From positions 23,611-87,610 of the forward strand of contig JARLHA010000078.1 in assembly GCA_031292485.1 (NCBI GenBank): a stretch of DNA of 64,000 bases. Reading direction: 5' to 3'. The stretch's first letter is position 1. Every line of letters begins with the position of its first letter. Positions 9,010 to 16,869 of the stretch are shown here, piece after piece. The notes under the pieces are model-generated. The model was not told the DNA's origin. It was given only the letters and a program-made list of their open reading frames with translations, and searched no databases. The DNA comes from Mucilaginibacter sp. (GTDB lineage: Bacteria > Bacteroidota > Bacteroidia > Sphingobacteriales > Sphingobacteriaceae). A program made the position numbers and the translations under genes.

Positions 9010-9591
9010 GGTTTAAATTAAAAATTGGTTGATTTTATAATTATACGGCAATGATAAAATAAATAAACAGTTTAACTGTCCCTGTCCATCACCTAACAAA
9101 TACCGCTGAATAAAGCTAATGAAAATAGGCGGTGTTATATTAACGTAAGTTCGGGTAAGAAAAATCTTTGCTCCGCCATGGTGGCGGCCTGCCCCTTTGC
9201 AGAAACCAAATACCAGGGATAAATTGAGACAGTCTTAAGTCAGAAAAATTTAGAAGTATGAATAAGAGTAAAACTTTTAATTTCCCGCAGGTTCAAACGC
9301 TGACCGGGCAGCGCTGCAAGCGTTCCGGCGTTCCATTTTTTCACACGCGGAACACAATGGAACGGTGCGAAACGCTTTCATTATCAGTGTGTTTCATGTT
9401 TTAATAAATTATCGGCTATAGCTAAGTAATTGATAATCAACACAAACTCAAATAATGCATTTGGCGGAAATCGCTGGAACGTCTGATAGTCAGTATGTTC
9501 CACTTTTATAACGCCGCACTTTTTACTGATTAATCCTGTTTTGAGTTTACAGAATGATATTCAACTCTTATTCCGAACTCAGGTTATATTA
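9010..9591 (-). promoter_or_regulatory. Control region of the rhamnose operon with GTTCC/GGAAC inverted motifs
   Basis: This 582-bp gap between the GntR regulator and rhaT has no credible gene. It contains clustered inverted motifs: GTTCC at 9322 and 9330, GGAAC at 9349 and 9359 (the outer pair extends to GTTCCATT...AATGGAAC, 9330-9363), and a second dyad TGGAAC (9475-9480) with GTTCCA (9497-9502). The repeated dyads between a regulator gene and the operon it should control are good operator candidates. No perfect TAnnTTTG box was found close to rhaT. Confidence 0.5.
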
Positions 9592-10617
9592 TCAGAGTGA
9601 ATTACGCTCCGTTACATAAAAGGGAATAGCAACGTGTTCTTTTTTATTTTGAAGGATCATTTCAGCGGCTTTTTCACCCATTAGTTTAAAATTCGTAGAG
9701 ATGGTCGTAATGCCGTTTAAAATGATTTTTTTCAGCGGCGTTTCATTGTACGATATCACGCCTATTTCTTTTCCAATTTGTAAATTATCGCCTATTATCT
9801 TTTCTATCAGCTCAACCAGGTCGTTTTCCATTAAGTTAATATAAACGGTGCCGGGTAATAATTGCTCATTTTTAACATGAGGGATAATTTCATGGTCAAA
9901 GGCATATTGATGACAAAAACTGACGAAGCCGGTAATGATTTCTTTCGAATGATAGCTGTTTTCAGGAAAGATGATTTTCAGGGTATGATAATTACTCAAT
10001 TTCTCCAGCAGTTGTTCCAGTGCAGAGTAAATATCTTTTTCAAAATCTTCATAAACAGCTGCAAAATCCCCGGTCAATCCCTCAATTAATTTATCCATCA
10101 AAATCAACTTGTCTTTTGGCAGGTTGTTAATTATAGAAAAAGCATTTTCGGAGTTTTCAATAAAGTGAGGGATGATCACCAGCTTCGAATAATGATCAAT
10201 GTTGCTGTTGAGCAGTTTTTTGAAGAAATTAAAGTTGTTGTTGTAGATATAAAAATCAATAGCAGCGTTACTGCCCAAAGTTTCGGCAAAGGCATCGTAA
10301 ATTATTTTTTTATGGCTGCTCAGCTTATTGAATAGCAAAAGCACCTTAACAGGCTGATTGAATTGTGTGGTTGATATAAAATAACCTTTACCTGCCACAG
10401 ATTTGACGACATTATATTTTTTTAACTCTTTGTAGGCCCGGTCAATCGTATTACGGGATACCTCAAGCGCTGTGCTCAAATCATTGATGGACGGCAGAAT
10501 GTCATCCTTAACGATCTTTTTATCCTCTATACCTCTTAATATGGAGTTGCAGATCTGCAGGTATTTGGGTGTAACAGAGTATTCGTCAATTTTGAGGATC
10601 TTCAGGTAGTTCTTCAT
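9592..10617 (-). CDS. GntR-type regulator with a sugar-sensing C-terminal domain, probable rhamnose operon regulator
   Basis: 341 residues. The first 75 or so form a winged helix of the GntR family (LPSINDLSTALEVSRNTIDR, then a wing ending GKGYF). The remaining 260 resemble the periplasmic-binding-protein fold of LacI-type sensors (KVLLLFNKLSSHKKIIYDAF; KEIGVISYNETPLKKII). This hybrid architecture is common in Bacteroidota sugar regulators. It is transcribed toward the rhamnose operon and preceded by a YhcH-family gene 20 bp upstream. Rhamnose or rhamnulose as effector is inference from position. Confidence 0.85.
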   Translation of the reverse strand: MKNYLKILKIDEYSVTPKYLQICNSILRGIEDKKIVKDDILPSINDLSTALEVSRNTIDRAYKELKKYNVVKSVAGKGYFISTTQFNQPVKVLLLFNKLSSHKKIIYDAFAETLGSNAAIDFYIYNNNFNFFKKLLNSNIDHYSKLVIIPHFIENSENAFSIINNLPKDKLILMDKLIEGLTGDFAAVYEDFEKDIYSALEQLLEKLSNYHTLKIIFPENSYHSKEIITGFVSFCHQYAFDHEIIPHVKNEQLLPGTVYINLMENDLVELIEKIIGDNLQIGKEIGVISYNETPLKKIILNGITTISTNFKLMGEKAAEMILQNKKEHVAIPFYVTERNSL

Positions 10618-10637
10618 AAAACTGCAATCGCAATAGT

Positions 10638-11255
10638 TTATTGCTGGTAACGGATTTTAATAACCAGTTTTTTCAATGTATCAAATCCTTTTACCTTAAT
10701 ATCCGGGCGATGTACATCAGTGGGGAAAAACAGGAAGAAGTTTTGAGGGGTAGCCGTGTAATATTTCCCGTCGGCATTGTAATGGGCAGCGTCCTTTTTT
10801 TCGTTGTAGGGTTCAGTTACCTGTGCAAATGGCAAGGGGCATACGCCGAGCTGTACCTTGCCCATAATTACATATTGCAGGTCGATATATTTGCGGTGCG
10901 ATTCCCATTTTACATCTTCGATATTTTTTGGCGGGCCGAGCGTTATCGTTGCATAGGCGTTGTCTCCATCAACCGGATACCTGCCTGGCGCAAGGGTCGA
11001 AAGTTTGCTATCACTCAAAAAGCTGAATACTTTATCCCACAAAGGCTTATTGCTTTCATATTGTTTCTCAAATTCAATACTGTTTACTGATTTATCAGGT
11101 GTGATTTTCAGGTCAGGTGCCCAAACACGGCTTTTAACCCATTTGCTTGCTTTTTTTACTGCTGTTGCAGCATCTGGTTGCTGCGCAAAAAGCAAACTGC
11201 CCGTTATCATTAAAATAAAAAGGAGGCTTAATTTTTTGCTATTTGAGGTATTCAT
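10638..11255 (-). CDS. Exported YhcH/YjgK/YiaL-family protein
   Basis: From ATG 11255 the protein has 205 residues; an upstream in-frame start at 11291 would spoil the signal peptide. It begins with KKLSLLFILMITGSLLFAQ, a clear signal sequence. The mature part matches the YhcH/YjgK/YiaL (DUF386) cupin-like fold (HRKYIDLQYVIMGK; FLFFPTDVHRPDI). Family members are linked to sialic acid or other sugar catabolism and are usually cytoplasmic, so export is unusual. It is 20 bp upstream of the GntR gene, probably co-transcribed; a role in extracytoplasmic sugar handling is inference. Confidence 0.85.
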   Translation of the reverse strand: MNTSNSKKLSLLFILMITGSLLFAQQPDAATAVKKASKWVKSRVWAPDLKITPDKSVNSIEFEKQYESNKPLWDKVFSFLSDSKLSTLAPGRYPVDGDNAYATITLGPPKNIEDVKWESHRKYIDLQYVIMGKVQLGVCPLPFAQVTEPYNEKKDAAHYNADGKYYTATPQNFFLFFPTDVHRPDIKVKGFDTLKKLVIKIRYQQ

Positions 11256-11331
11256 TTTTTTTGAAAAAAAGCAATTAAAATAACCAATCATAAAATTGGT
11301 GGACGCTAAATTAATGAAAGAGAACTTGTTT

Positions 11332-12516
11332 TTATTTGTTTAAAAGTTTATTAATTATTGAAATAACCTTTTCTTCAAAATCATCGGAATATCCTACCAT
11401 TACATTTGCGATCTTTCCTTCTTTGTCAATAAAATATAAAGTAGGATAAGATCCCACATGATATGATTTGACTACATCACCAGCATTTAAATAAATAGGA
11501 TATTTTATATTGTAATTTTTTTTAAACTCGGTAACTGATTTCTTACTATCTCGAAAAGTCATGCTTACCATTGCAACGTTTTGGTTTTTATATTTTTCAT
11601 GAAGTCCATTCAGCGGTTTCAGCGATTCCATGCATCCCTCACAGCCAATGAAGAAAAAGTCCAGTAATATAACTTTTCCTTTAATTTGTGACAAGGACAT
11701 CCTTTTGTCCTCCGCATCATATAAAAGCCAATCCGGCGCTATATTCCCAAATGCTAATAAATCAGTTTGTTCTTTTGGTAAAACAGGCTGCGCTTTAGGC
11801 GGATGCAACCCATCAGGAATTGTCATTGAAGGTATATCAATATTATTTCGATTTACCATATAATCAAGATATTGGGTTTCTGAATAATAGTTTGATACCC
11901 CGTCACCATAGTTTGTATTTCTTGATTTTATTATTATACAATCAGGCAAACCTGATAACTTGTCGATTAATAAATGAACATAGGTATAGGTATGTTCTTT
12001 ATTAATGATTGTATCGTATACATCAGCAATTAAATGATAGGTATCAACGGCATTTATGATTGTGTCCTGGGTTTTAATGATTTCCGATGATCTTTTTTCC
12101 AGGCGACCCTGTATCCATTTCAGACAACCTAACAATGTACTCTGGAAATTGAATGCCTGGATATCCTGCATTGCAAAAGTGCTGTCTCCCCGGTTTATAC
12201 GTATTAGGTTTTGTCCGTTGTATAAATCTGAATAAGTTAACTTATCATTATCATTTGTCGTTTCAACATTAAACAAATAGCCAAAATTTTTATCTGCGAC
12301 TGCTTTTAAAAAAAGCGCATTGTGATGTTCTTTTACCGTGTCACTTGTAAATAATTCCTTTTTTTTACCAACCGATTTATAGCTGAAATTTTTATAACTT
12401 TCAAGTTTATCAATGGTTTTTTGAACTAAAGAAACCTGTGCGTACACACCGGCACGACACAAAACCAAAGCAATGAAAATAAATAGCTTAATCGGCTTGT
12501 CGGTAAAATAAATCAT
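11332..12516 (-). CDS. Exported thioredoxin-like (TlpA/AhpC-TSA) protein with a long N-terminal domain
   Basis: 394 residues. A signal peptide (LFIFIALVLCRAGVYAQ) is followed by about 210 residues of unrecognised beta-rich sequence. A C-terminal thioredoxin-fold domain starts near residue 255. Its active site is GCEGC (C292 and C295), followed by the cis-proline region SYPTLYFIDKEG. Proteins of this layout in Bacteroidota act in the periplasm as disulfide reductases or in protein maturation. The substrate is unknown. It ends 76 bp before the YhcH gene and could be in the same transcript. Confidence 0.82.
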   Translation of the reverse strand: MIYFTDKPIKLFIFIALVLCRAGVYAQVSLVQKTIDKLESYKNFSYKSVGKKKELFTSDTVKEHHNALFLKAVADKNFGYLFNVETTNDNDKLTYSDLYNGQNLIRINRGDSTFAMQDIQAFNFQSTLLGCLKWIQGRLEKRSSEIIKTQDTIINAVDTYHLIADVYDTIINKEHTYTYVHLLIDKLSGLPDCIIIKSRNTNYGDGVSNYYSETQYLDYMVNRNNIDIPSMTIPDGLHPPKAQPVLPKEQTDLLAFGNIAPDWLLYDAEDKRMSLSQIKGKVILLDFFFIGCEGCMESLKPLNGLHEKYKNQNVAMVSMTFRDSKKSVTEFKKNYNIKYPIYLNAGDVVKSYHVGSYPTLYFIDKEGKIANVMVGYSDDFEEKVISIINKLLNK

Positions 12517-12662
12517 TCAATTAGTTCTTTAATTCTGTTAATGATATCGAAGGGCTCTACAAGATAACTAATTCCTCTTTCCCCAAACAAGCCTTAACTT
12601 TTTTTAACACAAGGCTGATGGTAAGCTACTGATAAAATATGCTGATAAAAATGTCTAAACCA

Positions 12663-12693
12663 ATAAAAAAGCCTTACAGCAACGCTGCAAGGC
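12663..12693 (-). terminator. Original terminator of the tRNA-Lys gene, now orphaned
   Basis: On the minus strand, GCCTTGCAGC - GTT - GCTGTAAGGC forms a 10-bp stem with one G-T pair, followed by TTTTTTATTG: a rho-independent terminator. It lies directly after the orphan tRNA-Lys 3' fragment (12699-12746), so it was the terminator of the tRNA before the element inserted. Confidence 0.8.
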
Positions 12694-12698
12694 TCTTC

Positions 12699-12746
12699 GT
12701 GACCTGGGAGAGGATCGAACTCTCGACCCACTGATTAAGAGTCAGT
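12699..12746 (-). repeat. Attachment site: orphan 3' fragment of tRNA-Lys (distal end of the element)
   Basis: 48 bp matching 27270-27317 with one mismatch (A/C at position 16 of the repeat). It corresponds to the anticodon arm, variable region, T arm and acceptor 3' strand of tRNA-Lys(CTT). The 5' half of the tRNA is missing here, as expected for the left-over attachment site after tRNA 3'-end integration. Confidence 0.9.
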
Positions 12747-12852
12747 AGAATGCCTCTATCGTTGTTTTGTTATTTTTGTATTTATTTATATATCAATATG
12801 TTATGAATTGTAGCTTTATTCTTATTTATTGATTTTATGTTGTTTTTTGCTC

Positions 12853-12938
12853 ATTTGTGTGAGAAATGTGTGAGAGAAAAACTTGTATTTTATGCGAAAT
12901 TTGCTTAAATTAGCACATAATTAAAAATGTGTGTGAGA
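12853..12938. promoter_or_regulatory. Integrase arm-type binding sites, left end
   Basis: GTGTGAGA occurs at 12857-12864, 12868-12875 (11 bp apart, one helical turn) and 12931-12938, just upstream of the integrase gene. The 23 bp at 12853-12875 are repeated exactly at 27201-27223 near the other end. Paired short direct repeats at both ends of an element, separate from the core site, are typical arm-type sites of tyrosine recombinases. The binding itself is inferred. Confidence 0.6.
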
Positions 12939-12969
12939 TAAAATTGAATATTTCTTAAATTTAGACAAA

Positions 12970-14211
12970 ATGGCCGTAAAAGTAAATTTATATTTGGATG
13001 ATCGGAAGATCGAGACAGGTGAAAAAGCCCCCGTAAAACTAAGGCTGTACATATCAAGAACTGACATCAGGCATTACCATACGAACAGGTATCTTACTTT
13101 TAGTCAATTTGAAGAATCCTATTTAGCTACAAAGCCCAAAAAAGCATTTAAGGAACTTAAGATAGAGTTGGATTCTATCGCAGTTAAAGCCAATAACATC
13201 ATCACCAAAATGGATGGGGTGTTTATTCTTGCTAAATTTGAAAAGGAAATGTTCGGTGCTCATCATAGTTCTACTGACGCTGTCGCTAATTACCAGGGAT
13301 ATATTGATGAGTTGATACGAAATGGACGAGCTGGCACTGCTGACAGCTACAGGTTAAGCTTAAAGTCTTTGCTGGCCTTTGCGGGAAAAGACAAAAAGCC
13401 GGCAACTAACTTGCCATTCGATAGTATCACCGTTGATTTTCTAAATAAGTATGAAAAATGGATGGCAAAAGAAGAAAAATCCAAAACAACTGTTGGTATC
13501 TATCTGCGCTCACTTAGAGCCATTTTTAATAAGGCAATAGAAGAAGGCAATATTGTGGCAGACATTTACCCTTTTAAGAAATATAAGATACCAACCGGAC
13601 AAAACATTAAAAAGGCTTTAGATAAGTTAGAGTTGAAAACCTTATATACAGCAGAGTTGGAACGAGGCAGCCCTAAAGAAAAAGCCAGGGATTTTTGGTT
13701 TTTCAGTTACCAGTGTAATGGGATGAACTTCCGGGATATTGCTGAATTGAAATATAAGGACATAAACAGGAAATCAATTTCCTTTTTACGACATAAAACG
13801 CTATATACCACTAAGGATAAGCCGAAGCCTATTATTGTACCATTAACGGAATCGATCAAGGCAATTATTGAGCGTTATGGTACTAAGCCAGTTTTACCAG
13901 AAAATTATGTTTTTCCAATTTTAGAGAAATCAATGGATGAAACAAAAAAGCTGCGGGTGAACCAAAATTTTATCCGGTTCGTTAATCAACATATTCAAAA
14001 ATTAGCAAAAGATTTGGAGTTAGATACAGATATTTCTACTTACTATGCACGCCATACCTTTACGACCTCTGCAATTCGCAATGGTGCTAAGATGGAACTA
14101 ATACAAGAAAGTTTAGGCCATCGCAGTTTGAATACCACACAAAACTATTGGGCCGGTTTTGAAGATGATGTCAAGCAGGAAATTGCTGACAAGCTAATGG
14201 ATTTCAGTTAA
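12970..14211 (+). CDS. Tyrosine recombinase (integrase) of the element
   Basis: 413 residues: an Arm-DNA-binding N-terminus, a SAM-like core-binding domain (about 100-205) and a catalytic domain (about 215-405). Likely catalytic residues are R255 (NGMNFRDIAELKY), R361 (YYARHTFTTSAI), H384 (SLGHRSL) and nucleophile Y393 (TTQNYW). The classical HxxR histidine is replaced by Tyr358, which is usual in Bacteroidota integrases. It lies 224 bp inside the left attachment site and should catalyse integration into and excision from tRNA-Lys. Confidence 0.95.
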   Translation: MAVKVNLYLDDRKIETGEKAPVKLRLYISRTDIRHYHTNRYLTFSQFEESYLATKPKKAFKELKIELDSIAVKANNIITKMDGVFILAKFEKEMFGAHHSSTDAVANYQGYIDELIRNGRAGTADSYRLSLKSLLAFAGKDKKPATNLPFDSITVDFLNKYEKWMAKEEKSKTTVGIYLRSLRAIFNKAIEEGNIVADIYPFKKYKIPTGQNIKKALDKLELKTLYTAELERGSPKEKARDFWFFSYQCNGMNFRDIAELKYKDINRKSISFLRHKTLYTTKDKPKPIIVPLTESIKAIIERYGTKPVLPENYVFPILEKSMDETKKLRVNQNFIRFVNQHIQKLAKDLELDTDISTYYARHTFTTSAIRNGAKMELIQESLGHRSLNTTQNYWAGFEDDVKQEIADKLMDFS

Positions 14212-14416
14212 ATGAGATTATTAATGTCTGCTCATCGGATAGACTTGGTAGATGTAACGTTGATCGTATAGTTTTTTTCTCAAACCTTTGGTTGCTGGTG
14301 GGGCTGCATGGATTTAATCAAGAAACGGCCGGTTGGCTGCGTTAGCTTGGGTTACTTACTGTAAGCGGGTTGTCCTGGCCTGTCGTGGATAGACCCCAAT
14401 ATCGAACGGCAGTGAA

Positions 14417-14545
14417 CACACCACCCCATTTCACCAGTTAAGAAATCTAACAGCGCTTAGCCGGGTAAAATGTCAAGGCCAAGCCACTGAAAAACAAAGC
14501 ACAACTGCCCGCTTTTATAGTCGGTCTTTAGAACCTTGAATAAAG
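14417..14545. repeat. Cargo-flanking repeat, copy A (diverged)
   Basis: It shares blocks with copy C at 21165-21300: a CACACCAyCCCATTTy start, a GCTTAG block, TCAAGGCC followed by AAGC, AAAAACAAA and CCTTGAA, in the same order and orientation. Identity is patchy, so this is an old duplication. The rest of the 14212-14724 gap shows no credible gene. Confidence 0.5.
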
Positions 14546-14724
14546 GCGTCAAATTTTTTAATGTGTCTGGTTACATTGATTTCATATGATATATATCTAA
14601 AATCCCTGTCTCCCTTGAATTATTTTGTTTAATATGTGAATATGTGCAGTTTAGTCGCATTTACAAAGACCTCCCAGAACCCCACCTATGTAGTTTATTC
14701 CGTTCATCAATCCTTAGAATTAAG

Positions 14725-15181
14725 GGTAGTGTCTCAATTTAAGTTTGCATACTTTTTCCACCTTTTTAATTATCTTCGGTGGAAAAAATAAAATATATGG
14801 CAGCATTCAACGGTATTCAGGTTTATGAAATATTAGAAAATGGCAATCTACTCAATGGGATTTATACAAATACAGGGCTTTCGAAGATGCATCTCGGAAA
14901 TAATGATTATTGTATCGATACTGAAATTGCCAGAAAAACAAATGATGGTAAAGGAGTTGAAGGTCATTATGAATGTAAATACATTGAAACAAACATGCAA
15001 ACAAATACAGTCTCAGCAACGCTTTGCTATTTGGAAATTTCGAAGCATAATGATGTTTATGAATTTAAGTGGAGGGATCAAAGCAAAAACCTTATTTGGA
15101 CAGGATTAGGTTTAATGGCAGGCACTACGCACATTGCAGTTTCTTATGACTAGGCCTAAAATTTCAAACCGAGACACTACC
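14725..15181. mobile_element. Small cassette with 11-bp terminal inverted repeats around one gene
   Basis: GGTAGTGTCTC at 14725-14735 and its exact reverse complement GAGACACTACC at 15171-15181 flank a single 118-codon gene; similarity continues imperfectly inward. The unit is 457 bp and has no transposase, so it looks like a nonautonomous, MITE-like unit carrying a gene. No clear target-site duplication was found. Confidence 0.5.
14797..15153 (+). CDS. Hypothetical protein, 118 residues, inside an inverted-repeat cassette
   Basis: Start MAAFNGIQVYEILENGNLLN at ATG 14797; a GTG at 14779 would add six residues. It looks like a small soluble beta-rich protein with a C-terminal GLGLMAGTTHIAVSYD stretch. 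No signal peptide, no membrane segment and no family I can name. It is the only gene between two 11-bp inverted repeats, so it may move as a unit. Confidence 0.6.
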   Translation: MAAFNGIQVYEILENGNLLNGIYTNTGLSKMHLGNNDYCIDTEIARKTNDGKGVEGHYECKYIETNMQTNTVSATLCYLEISKHNDVYEFKWRDQSKNLIWTGLGLMAGTTHIAVSYD

Positions 15182-15301
15182 TTTTAACCTAATCATGTTT
15201 GGCTAACATAAAATTATATCTTTGATATTTATGTATTAAGCTCAAAAGAATAGCTGTTTTTTTCACGTTTAATTTAAAAACTTAGATATAGATAAATTTT
15301 T

Positions 15302-16657
15302 ATGAGAATTGTTGCCTGCGTATTAGCCATATTAAGTGGTATTTTTGGTTTGGTTGGAGGGACTACAACTGGTTTTTTTGGAGAATTATTAACCTCATTT
15401 GGCTTCAATCACGAAATCACAAATTATGGTATCATTGCCTTTTTTATTTCATGGATAATTATTTTGCTGGGTGGATTGTCATTGAGATTTCCGAAACCAA
15501 GTGGATGGATGCTTATTTTTTTTTCGATTGCATCTTTTTTTTGTGGTAATATTTTCTCTGCCCCATTTGCGCTGTTAGCCGGAATTTTTGATGTATTTGA
15601 TAAGAAGCAAACCATAAATAAGAGAAATAAAGAAAATACTTTAAATGAAGTATTAATTTCTAATAATTCATCACTTTTTGATCAATTAGAACAAATCCAT
15701 GGATTAAAAACTAAAGGTGTTTTAACAGAGGAGATATATGAACAACAAAAAGCCTCGATTCTATTCAAGATTAAGCAAAACAGTGACAATGAATTGCCGA
15801 ATGTAGAAAATGGGAATCCTTTTGATCAGAAGTTAAAAACCGAGGAGGTAGAGAAAAATAGCCAAAAGAAAAATGTTTTTTTAAGGTATAAAGTTCTGTT
15901 TATAGTTGTTGGTATTTTATTGTTCGGCATTGTTACTGTATCATTTTTTTTCAAGCCATCCAGTGGTATAGATGAAAATACACCCTTAATCGGCATTGAT
16001 ACGGCAACTTTGAAATTAGATACCTCCTTGCACAAAGTTAGTATCAATAATAATCTATATTCTGTTTATTTCTACGAAGGCAAGTTTGATAAGAGACTAA
16101 AGGAAACGTTTGCAAATGTGCCATTAGTTACAATTGTAATTACAGAAGATAATAGTAATAATCCTATTTATATTAAAAAAATTGAAATCGACAGTACTAA
16201 ATATGATTATGGTAATGGTATAAGTTGGTCTTTTATTAAAGCACAAGGTAAATCCTTTTCCGAAAATGGTCGACTTTATTTTAGGATACATACACACTCA
16301 TTAGCAGGTGTAGGTCATCAGTTTTTCTACTTCGTAGATTTTGATCATCAGTTTAATATTACTCCATTGTTCGATACTGAAGGTTGGTCAGACTACTACT
16401 TTAATAAAACCAAAGATGAAATTTTATTAAAAGAGTTTGATTGGGAAGAAGATGAAGCTATGGATTCCCCTCATAGGCTAAAATTCGTTAAGTTTGTTTG
16501 GAACAACTACACTTTTGTGAGGAAAGAACTTGGCTATACAAAGTTTAAATATGACACGGAGACAGAAGAAACTGCTGAAGCTGTTCTATCTGGCATCCTT
16601 AAAAAAGAACCCCAATTTAATAACGTAATTGATACTTCCAATTTAATATATAGATAA
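15302..16657 (+). CDS. Membrane protein with a SHOCT domain
   Basis: 451 residues. The N-terminus has three or four hydrophobic segments (residues 1-20, 42-62, 68-95). A SHOCT-like segment (LEQIHGLKTKGVLTEEIYEQ) follows near 125-150, then a further membrane segment (LFIVVGILLFGIVTVSFFF, about 198-216) and an extracytoplasmic C-terminal domain of about 230 residues without recognisable motifs. SHOCT domains are short oligomerisation or regulatory modules. Function unknown. AT-rich composition and position inside the mobile element suggest it is cargo. Confidence 0.75.
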   Translation: MRIVACVLAILSGIFGLVGGTTTGFFGELLTSFGFNHEITNYGIIAFFISWIIILLGGLSLRFPKPSGWMLIFFSIASFFCGNIFSAPFALLAGIFDVFDKKQTINKRNKENTLNEVLISNNSSLFDQLEQIHGLKTKGVLTEEIYEQQKASILFKIKQNSDNELPNVENGNPFDQKLKTEEVEKNSQKKNVFLRYKVLFIVVGILLFGIVTVSFFFKPSSGIDENTPLIGIDTATLKLDTSLHKVSINNNLYSVYFYEGKFDKRLKETFANVPLVTIVITEDNSNNPIYIKKIEIDSTKYDYGNGISWSFIKAQGKSFSENGRLYFRIHTHSLAGVGHQFFYFVDFDHQFNITPLFDTEGWSDYYFNKTKDEILLKEFDWEEDEAMDSPHRLKFVKFVWNNYTFVRKELGYTKFKYDTETEETAEAVLSGILKKEPQFNNVIDTSNLIYR

Positions 16658-16708
16658 TTGGTGCCAAAAAAAGTTTGGTGATTACAATACTCTTTTTAGG
16701 GTATAGAT

Positions 16709-16795
16709 TTGGGTAGGGCATTGCGATATAATTATTTAGAGGTAATATTAAGAAATATTAGTCATAGAACACTATCCCATATTTACCGCTTAAGC
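16709..16795. repeat. Cargo-flanking repeat, copy B
   Basis: Matches 21082-21187 (copy C) over its whole length with a few substitutions and one roughly 15-bp gap. Shared blocks include TTGGGTAGG, CATTGCGATA, AATTATTTA, GTAATATTAAG, AGTCATAGA, TCCCAT and CGCTTA. It sits between the SHOCT gene and the IS/nuclease block. Confidence 0.75.
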
Positions 16796-16869
16796 AATAT
16801 TTAAAGAAATGTTTTGAAGCTGTAGAGCTTTCAAAATTAACTGATTTGCAGGTTAACACTAATACATAA

